Origin: UBA493 sp035655435
Lineage (GTDB): Archaea > Iainarchaeota > Iainarchaeia > Iainarchaeales > Iainarchaeaceae
Assembly (NCBI GenBank): GCA_035655435.1
Contig: DASRUN010000066.1
Coordinates: forward strand, 1-64,000
Reading direction: 5' to 3'
Length of the DNA stretch: 64,000 nucleotides
How positions within the stretch are numbered: position 1 is the first letter of the stretch; each line of letters starts with the position of its first letter. The notes under the pieces are model-generated. The model did not search any database and was not told where the DNA came from. It saw nothing but the letters and a program-made list of their open reading frames with translations. The position numbers and the translations under genes were made by a program. This document shows, piece by piece, positions 59,444 to 64,000 of this stretch.

Positions 59444-59644
59444 TTATAAAATTAGAACTTGATTTTTTTGAGGTATTTTGGCAATAAAAAATTGTTCTTC
59501 GCCTGATTTTCTTTTGGCTTGAGCCAATGCTTTGTTTATGTTGGAGTTACTGGCAATAATTTTCTTATTTCTAATGGCAACCCATTTCCCGGAATAACGG
59601 CTGAAATCTTTTTTTATAAAGAATTTTGAATCCTGTGCAACCAT
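59444..59644 (-). CDS. DUF5678-family small protein
   Basis: 66 aa. DFSRYSGKWVAIRNKKIIASNSNINKALAQAK fits the short DUF5678 pattern (YxGKWVAxxxxxVIAxxxx...AxxxA). It is encoded just upstream of the retropepsin gene; the pairing suggests it is the protease's partner or substrate (inference). Confidence 0.75.
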   Translation of the reverse strand: MVAQDSKFFIKKDFSRYSGKWVAIRNKKIIASNSNINKALAQAKRKSGEEQFFIAKIPQKNQVLIL

Positions 59645-59778
59645 GCTTTACCCCGTTCCAATAGAAGTTTGCGCCATTGTTCTTAAGAAAGGTTTTGTAG
59701 TATTTAAGATTAACCTGATTTTTAAATGTGAAAAATATGTGACGAATTAGAAAATAGTCCAAACCCAGTCAAATAGCT

Positions 59779-59946
59779 TTATAAAGGTTTTTAGAGCAGA
59801 ATACTAAGTTGATGCACACTGTATCGCAAGTAAAATTCTTGGGATATTAATGCACGAAAGCTCTTATTTTAGCTTTTAAAGCATTCACAGTTCTTCCCCC
59901 GAAGGACTATGGTGTGTGTTGCTTGATTTCAAATTGGTTATCTTAA
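59779..59946 (+). promoter_or_regulatory. Promoter and structured leader of L3 operon
   Basis: TTTATAAA (59779-59786) is a TATA box; transcription would start near 59811, giving a ~135-nt leader, long for an archaeon. The leader holds AAAGCT/AGCTTT (about 59857-59877) and a strong stem AGTTCTTC-CCCC-GAAGGACT (about 59890-59909), flanked by CACA/TGTG. It could bind a ribosomal protein for autoregulation (inference). The segment 59645-59778 shows no gene. Confidence 0.5.
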
Positions 59947-61086
59947 ATGGCTGGTGGACACAAACCTCGATCAGGAAGCTTAGCTTTCTATCCGAGAGTC
60001 AGAGCTAAAAGGCATTTCGCCGCTTTCACTACTTATCCAACTATAAAGGCGGAAACAGCAAAACCAATGAATTTTTTCGGTTACAAAGCAGGAATGGTTC
60101 AGGTTTTCGGAAAAAACGCACACCAAAAAAGCATTACATTCGGCCAGGAAACAGCAATTCCGGCAACTATTATTGAGTGTCCTCCAATAAAAATAATCGG
60201 AGCAAGGGTTTACGGAAAAGCGGCTTACGGAATACGCGCGCTTGGAGAAGCAACCGTTGAAAAACCAAGCAAGAATTTGAGGAGAAAAATAAGCGCTTTC
60301 AAAAAAATGGGAAATAAGAAAAAAGAAAAAAAATATTCTACTTTTGAAGAACTTCAAAAATTAAGGGCAAAAGCATTGAAAGTTGTTTTGCTCGCGGAAG
60401 GCCAACCTGAGGAAACAGGAATGGGAAAGAAAAAACCCGATCTCACTGAAATTAATCTTACCGGAAATGTTGACCAACAGTTTGCTTTTGCAAAAGAAAA
60501 ATTCGGAAAAGACCTTAAAGCTGAAGAGGTTTTCAAAGCAACTGATTTTGTTGATGTTAAAGCGGTTGATAAAGGAAAAGGATATCAAGGACCGGTGAAA
60601 AGATTCGGAATCAAAATCCAAAGGCCAAAAGCTAAACATCACAGAGTTGTTGGAGCAATAAGCCCTTGGCACCCGCCGCTTGTAATGTGGACTGTTCCAC
60701 GAGCGGGACAAATGGGCTATCAAACCAGAACAGAATTAAACAAAAGAATTCTTGGAGTTGAAAGCAATTCAAAACCAATTGCACCTGCAGGCGGATTTTC
60801 AAATTACGGTGTTGTGAAAAATGATTATATTGTATTGGCAGGATCGGTTCCCGGCGCTGTAAAAAGACCTGTTTCAATGAGATTCCCGGTTAGAAAAATA
60901 AAAGATACTCATGCAAAGTACACTGATCTTGTATTCCCTTTTGCAACTGAAACAAATGAAAAAGAAACAAAGAAAGAAGAAACAAAGCACGCAAAAGCTG
61001 AAAAGAAAGAGGAAGCAAAGCATTCGGAAAAGAAAGCTGAAAAAAACGTGAAAGAAGAATCTCATTCTAAAGGTGAAAGCAAATGA
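59947..61086 (+). CDS. rpl3: Ribosomal protein L3
   Basis: 379 aa. MAGGHKPRSGSLAFYPRVRA start, NFFGYKAGMVQVFG, KGKGYQGPVKRFGIKIQ and GQMGYQTRTELNKRI are L3 blocks. The last ~48 residues are a Lys/Glu/His/Ser-rich tail with no counterpart in standard L3. Its stop overlaps the L4 start (ATGA). Confidence 0.95.
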   Translation: MAGGHKPRSGSLAFYPRVRAKRHFAAFTTYPTIKAETAKPMNFFGYKAGMVQVFGKNAHQKSITFGQETAIPATIIECPPIKIIGARVYGKAAYGIRALGEATVEKPSKNLRRKISAFKKMGNKKKEKKYSTFEELQKLRAKALKVVLLAEGQPEETGMGKKKPDLTEINLTGNVDQQFAFAKEKFGKDLKAEEVFKATDFVDVKAVDKGKGYQGPVKRFGIKIQRPKAKHHRVVGAISPWHPPLVMWTVPRAGQMGYQTRTELNKRILGVESNSKPIAPAGGFSNYGVVKNDYIVLAGSVPGAVKRPVSMRFPVRKIKDTHAKYTDLVFPFATETNEKETKKEETKHAKAEKKEEAKHSEKKAEKNVKEESHSKGESK

Positions 61087-61913
61087 AAGCAACGATTATT
61101 GGTTTGGATGGAAAAAAAGGAAATTCAATTGAATTGCCTAAACAATTTTCCGAAAAAGTTGATAAAGGACTCATCAAAAGAGCTGTGCAGGCAATTCAAA
61201 GTGCCAGCGTACAAAATAGTTTTCCTACTCCGCACGCGGGAAGATTCAATACTGCTGTTTATGTTGGTATGAGACACAAGCCACAGCAACACAGAACAAT
61301 TAACATTGGACACGCAAGGAAACCAAGATTGAAAAACAGACGCTCGCTTATCTCGGGACAGGTTGCAAGTATTCCGGCAACAGTCGGCGGACCAAAAGCA
61401 CATCCTCCTAAAGCCGATAAAGAGTGGGAAGAAAAAATTAACAAAAAAGAAAAACAAAAAGCAACAAATTCCGCAATCGCGGCAACCGCATTTATAGAAT
61501 TGGCAAAAGCAAGGGGCCATGTTTTTGATCACAAACTTGGTTTTCCGCTTGTTGTTGAAGGAAAATTAGAGAACCTTGTAAAAACAAAGGATGTCAAAAA
61601 AGCTTTCGAAGCAATCGGCGTTTGGAGCGATGTGGAAAAGGCAGCCGAAAAAAAAATGAATAGAGCGGGAAAAGGCAAAAAAAGGGGAAGGATTTACAAG
61701 AAAAGGAAAAGTGTTTTGATTGTCGCAAGCAGCACGGAAAAAGTTTACAAAGCTGCAAGAAATCTCGAGGGAGTTGACATTATCAGCGTGAAAGATTTGA
61801 ACGCGGATGTTCTTGCTCCCGGAGCGGAAGCAGGAAGATTAACACTTTGGTCCGAGAAAGCCCTTGTGGAAATGGGTTCTGAAAAAAAGGGGAAAGTAAT
61901 AGTAAAAGCTTAG
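61083..61913 (+). CDS. rpl4: Ribosomal protein L4
   Basis: 276 aa. ELPKQFSEKVDKGLIKRAVQAIQSASVQ, then the long extended loop with RRSLISGQVASIPATVGGPKAHPPK lining the exit tunnel, and GVDIISVKDLNADVLAPGAEAGRLTLWSEKAL. Normal archaeal L4, coupled to L3. Confidence 0.95.
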   Translation: MKATIIGLDGKKGNSIELPKQFSEKVDKGLIKRAVQAIQSASVQNSFPTPHAGRFNTAVYVGMRHKPQQHRTINIGHARKPRLKNRRSLISGQVASIPATVGGPKAHPPKADKEWEEKINKKEKQKATNSAIAATAFIELAKARGHVFDHKLGFPLVVEGKLENLVKTKDVKKAFEAIGVWSDVEKAAEKKMNRAGKGKKRGRIYKKRKSVLIVASSTEKVYKAARNLEGVDIISVKDLNADVLAPGAEAGRLTLWSEKALVEMGSEKKGKVIVKA

Positions 61914-61924
61914 GGTGAAAAATT

Positions 61925-62347
61925 ATGGTTGACAAAAAAGATGCAAAAGCTTCGGTAAAAAAAACCGAACCTGTTAAAGCTGATAAAAAAGTTGAGGTAA
62001 AAAAAGAACCATTGAAACAGGAGAAAAAAGAAGAGAAGCAGGAGCAGAAGAAAACAAAAAAAACTTTGGCGGAAATAGAATCGGAAATGCACGCGCTTCA
62101 CATGATAAAATTCCCGCTTATAACTGAAAAAGCAGTTGGAATGATTGATTCGCAAAACAAGCTTACATTTATTGTGGACAGGAACGCAACAAAGCATTCC
62201 GTTAAAAAATCTGTGGAAGATGCTTACAAAGTGAAGGTAAAAAAAGTGAACATTATCAAGGACATGAAAGCCAGAAAAAAAGCAATTGTAACAATTGACA
62301 AAAAATTCAAAGCAGATGACATTGCAACAAAACTGGGAGTGATATGA
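61925..62347 (+). CDS. rpl23: Ribosomal protein L23 with Lys/Glu-rich N-terminus
   Basis: 140 aa. The L23 core is the last ~82 residues (MIKFPLITEKAVGMIDSQNKLTFIVDRNATKHSVKKSVEDAYKVKVKKVN). The first ~55 residues are a Lys/Glu/Gln-rich extension (KKTEPVKADKKVEVKKEPLK). L23 sits at the tunnel exit where SRP docks. Confidence 0.94.
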   Translation: MVDKKDAKASVKKTEPVKADKKVEVKKEPLKQEKKEEKQEQKKTKKTLAEIESEMHALHMIKFPLITEKAVGMIDSQNKLTFIVDRNATKHSVKKSVEDAYKVKVKKVNIIKDMKARKKAIVTIDKKFKADDIATKLGVI

Positions 62348-62388
62348 TGATTATGAAAATTGTGAAAAGTAATGGGATGTGTTTGTAA
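62344..62388 (+). CDS. Bridge ORF between L23 and L2 (14 aa)
   Basis: ATG 62344 overlaps the L23 stop (ATGA), and its TAA overlaps the L2 ATG (TAATG). The peptide is MMIMKIVKSNGMCL. The fit at both ends mirrors bridge ORF 3 before rps12, and suggests ribosomes pass from gene to gene without leaving the mRNA. Confidence 0.4.
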   Translation: MMIMKIVKSNGMCL

Positions 62389-63110
62389 TGCCAAAGCGAC
62401 TAAAGACACAAAGAAGGGGTGCTGGAAGCCCGGTTTACAGTGCATCAAAAAACGGAACAGGTGTTTCACAGTATGTTAATTACGACGACATGAGAACACA
62501 AATAATGAGAGGAGAGGTTATTGAATTGTTGAATGATTCAGCCAGAACTGGAGTCCTCGCAAAAATAGTTTTTGACAACGGCAGCGAGCAGATAGCAATT
62601 GCTCCTGAAGGAATGTTTGTGGGGCAAAGAGTTGAATACGGAACAGGTGCGGAACTTTCAATCGGAAATGTTAAACCTATTAAGGATTGTGTTGAAGGTT
62701 GCCCGGTTTTTAACATTGAAAAAACTCCTGGAGACGGAGGAAGCTTGGTTAGAACCTCAGGATCTTATGCTTTGATTGTTACAAAAGATGCAAAAAAAGT
62801 TTTTGTCAAAATGCCTTCAGGAAAAACAATGGAATTGAACCCTGATGCAAGAGCCACAATCGGAAATGCCGGTTCTGGCGGAAGAGGAGACAAACCTTTT
62901 GTTAAGGCAGGAAAAAGATATTGGGCGAAAAAGGCAAGGCACCAAAAGTATCCAATAGTTAGGGGAATTGCAATGAACGCTTTATCACATCCTTTCGGTG
63001 GAGCAAACCATCACCCGGGAAAATCAAAGTCAACTGGAAGAAGAGCCGCTCCCGGAAGAAAGGTTGGAGATATTGCATCATCGAGAACCGGAAGGAGAAA
63101 GAAGAATTAA
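62388..63110 (+). CDS. rpl2: Ribosomal protein L2
   Basis: 240 aa from ATG 62388 (MPKRLKTQRRGAGSPVYSA); GTG 62379 would add three residues. The C-terminal SHPFGGANHHPGKSKSTGRRAAPGRKVG contains the conserved His near the peptidyl transferase centre. Normal length. Confidence 0.95.
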   Translation: MPKRLKTQRRGAGSPVYSASKNGTGVSQYVNYDDMRTQIMRGEVIELLNDSARTGVLAKIVFDNGSEQIAIAPEGMFVGQRVEYGTGAELSIGNVKPIKDCVEGCPVFNIEKTPGDGGSLVRTSGSYALIVTKDAKKVFVKMPSGKTMELNPDARATIGNAGSGGRGDKPFVKAGKRYWAKKARHQKYPIVRGIAMNALSHPFGGANHHPGKSKSTGRRAAPGRKVGDIASSRTGRRKKN

Positions 63111-63118
63111 GGGAGAAA

Positions 63119-63136
63119 ATGTTGGAGTGTTTTTGA
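63119..63136 (+). CDS. Five-codon bridge ORF between L2 and S19
   Basis: ATG 63119 (after GGGAG at 63111-63115) to TGA 63134-63136, directly before the S19 ATG at 63137; peptide MLECF. It may hand ribosomes on to S19. Could be chance. Confidence 0.25.
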   Translation: MLECF

Positions 63137-63541
63137 ATGATAAAAAAAGAATTTAGTTTCAGGGGAAAAGAGATCGAGGAACTCGAAGCAATGAGCATTG
63201 AACAGTTTGCAAAGCTCTGCACTTCAAGAGCTAGAAAAACTCTTCTGAAAGGTTTTGATAAAAAATTCTTGGGAAAAGTAATGAAAGCCAAGGAACAGGC
63301 CAAGGCGGGAAAATATCCTAAGCCCGTGAAAACACATCATAGAGATTGTATTATTATTCCGGCAATGGTTGGGGTTCCTGTGGGGATTTATAATGGACAA
63401 GAGTTTGCAACGGTTGAGATAAAAGAAAAAATGTTGGGCCATTATTTGGGAGAATTTGCATTGACAAGGAAGAGATTACAACACGGAAAAGCTGGAATCG
63501 GAGCTACAAGAAGCTCTACAGCCATAACTGCAAGAGGATGA
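63137..63541 (+). CDS. rps19: Ribosomal protein S19
   Basis: 134 aa. FSFRGKEIEELEAMSIEQFAKLCTSRARKTLLKG, VKTHHRDCIIIPAMVGVPVGIYNGQEF and MLGHYLGEFALTRKRLQHGKAGIGATRSS are archaeal S19. In usual order after L2. Confidence 0.95.
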   Translation: MIKKEFSFRGKEIEELEAMSIEQFAKLCTSRARKTLLKGFDKKFLGKVMKAKEQAKAGKYPKPVKTHHRDCIIIPAMVGVPVGIYNGQEFATVEIKEKMLGHYLGEFALTRKRLQHGKAGIGATRSSTAITARG

Positions 63542-63545
63542 TGAA

Positions 63546-64000
63546 ATGGTTAAGAAAGAATATCAGGTTCAGAGGACAAGGGCTTCGAAGACAGCTAGCG
63601 CTATGATGAGAAACAAACCTGTCTCTCTTAAATACAGCCTTGAAATCATCAGCAACATAAAGGGAAAGAGAGTTGACAAATCGCTTGCGTTCCTGCAGAG
63701 AATACTCAATCATGAAGAATTTTTGCCTTTGAGAAGGTACAACAAGAAAATCGGGCACAAGAAAGGAGATTCAAAAATGTTTTCAAAAATCGGAAGATAT
63801 CCGGAAAGATGTGTAAAAGCAGTTATGGATTTGCTTGAATCGGTAAAAGCAAATGCAGATTACAAGGGATTGGATTCTGATAATCTTTTGATTATACACA
63901 TGTTCGCTTCACAGGGTTTCCACAAAATTTCCAATCAATCACAAGGAAGAATTGCGGGAAAGAGAAGAAAGAGAAAAGCAACCCACTTGGAAATAATAGT
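63546..64000 (+). CDS. rpl22: Ribosomal protein L22, cut by window end
   Basis: ATG 63546, open to the window edge (151 codons seen). MVKKEYQVQRTRASKTASAM, then the helix and the loop LRRYNKKIGHKKGDSKMFSKIGRYPERCVKAVMDLLESV, and GRIAGKRRKRKATHLEII at the edge: the L22 tunnel hairpin. The 3' end is outside the window. Confidence 0.93.
   Translation, partial: MVKKEYQVQRTRASKTASAMMRNKPVSLKYSLEIISNIKGKRVDKSLAFLQRILNHEEFLPLRRYNKKIGHKKGDSKMFSKIGRYPERCVKAVMDLLESVKANADYKGLDSDNLLIIHMFASQGFHKISNQSQGRIAGKRRKRKATHLEII

Overview
The window is archaeal. It carries an archaeal RNA polymerase operon with split large subunits (rpoH, rpoB'', rpoB', rpoA', rpoA''), archaeal-type L30e, NusA-like, S12, S7, EF-2, EF-1A and S10 genes, and the start of the L3-L4-L23-L2-S19-L22 cluster. 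It also has two tRNA genes with introns in the anticodon loop, geranylgeranyl reductase, the archaeal CTP-dependent riboflavin kinase regulator, and TATA-box promoters about 25 nt upstream of nearly leaderless starts. The AT-rich, tightly packed genome, the many small surface and membrane proteins, the Lys/Glu-rich tails on ribosomal proteins and the Cys-rich surface repeats suggest a DPANN-type archaeon. Diapherotrites/Micrarchaeota-like is my best guess, but it is not proven by anything in the window.

Layout. 1-13.8 kb: accessory and housekeeping mix. It holds vapBC, an rpiA-like gene, an operon of four small membrane proteins, a Tat-exported lytic transglycosylase, a DUF4258/YgiT-type toxin-antitoxin pair, a lipoprotein, a PAP2 phosphatase, a DUF2683/RelE pair, a bacterial-looking small membrane peptide, and AlkZ-like, DUF475/TerC-like and AlkD genes, with four tRNAs (CAT, Glu, Thr with intron, Tyr with intron). 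13.8-28.3 kb: an m5C methyltransferase, tRNA-Asp, a Cys-rich surface protein/KaiC-like ATPase operon, a DtxR regulator facing an FTR1 iron permease across two clean operators, a kinase-dCMP deaminase fusion, isoprenoid lipid genes, an 8-oxoG glycosylase, the riboflavin operon and an MscS channel. 28.4-40.3 kb: the rpo/str operon. 40.4-52.7 kb: an accessory island between fusA and tuf with a kinase-fold protein, large cell-surface proteins, an AAA/DUF4143 ATPase, an AbiEii/transposase scar, an AbiE-like pair and three more toxin-antitoxin loci, one of them broken. 53-54.6 kb: tuf and rps10. 54.7-59.7 kb: vapBC, rtcB, two tyrosine-rich exported proteins, and a retropepsin with a DUF5678 gene. 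59.9 kb to the end: the S10-cluster ribosomal proteins, with L22 cut by the window edge.

Most interesting signals. (1) Four GC-rich, hairpin-packed inserts of about 75-130 bp sit directly in front of rpoB', rpoA', rps12 and fusA. They share sequence, end in a strong Shine-Dalgarno just before the start codon (in three of the four paired into a hairpin), and each is read through by a small ORF that ends at the downstream start. (2) Two copies of a ~90-bp double-hairpin element (22.7 kb and 52.8 kb) show compensatory base changes. (3) A twin-arginine-exported peptidoglycan lytic transglycosylase occurs in an archaeon. (4) Two surface proteins share an APEIHPIF + transmembrane + KRN C-terminus that looks like a sorting signal. 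No rRNA and no CRISPR array was seen.
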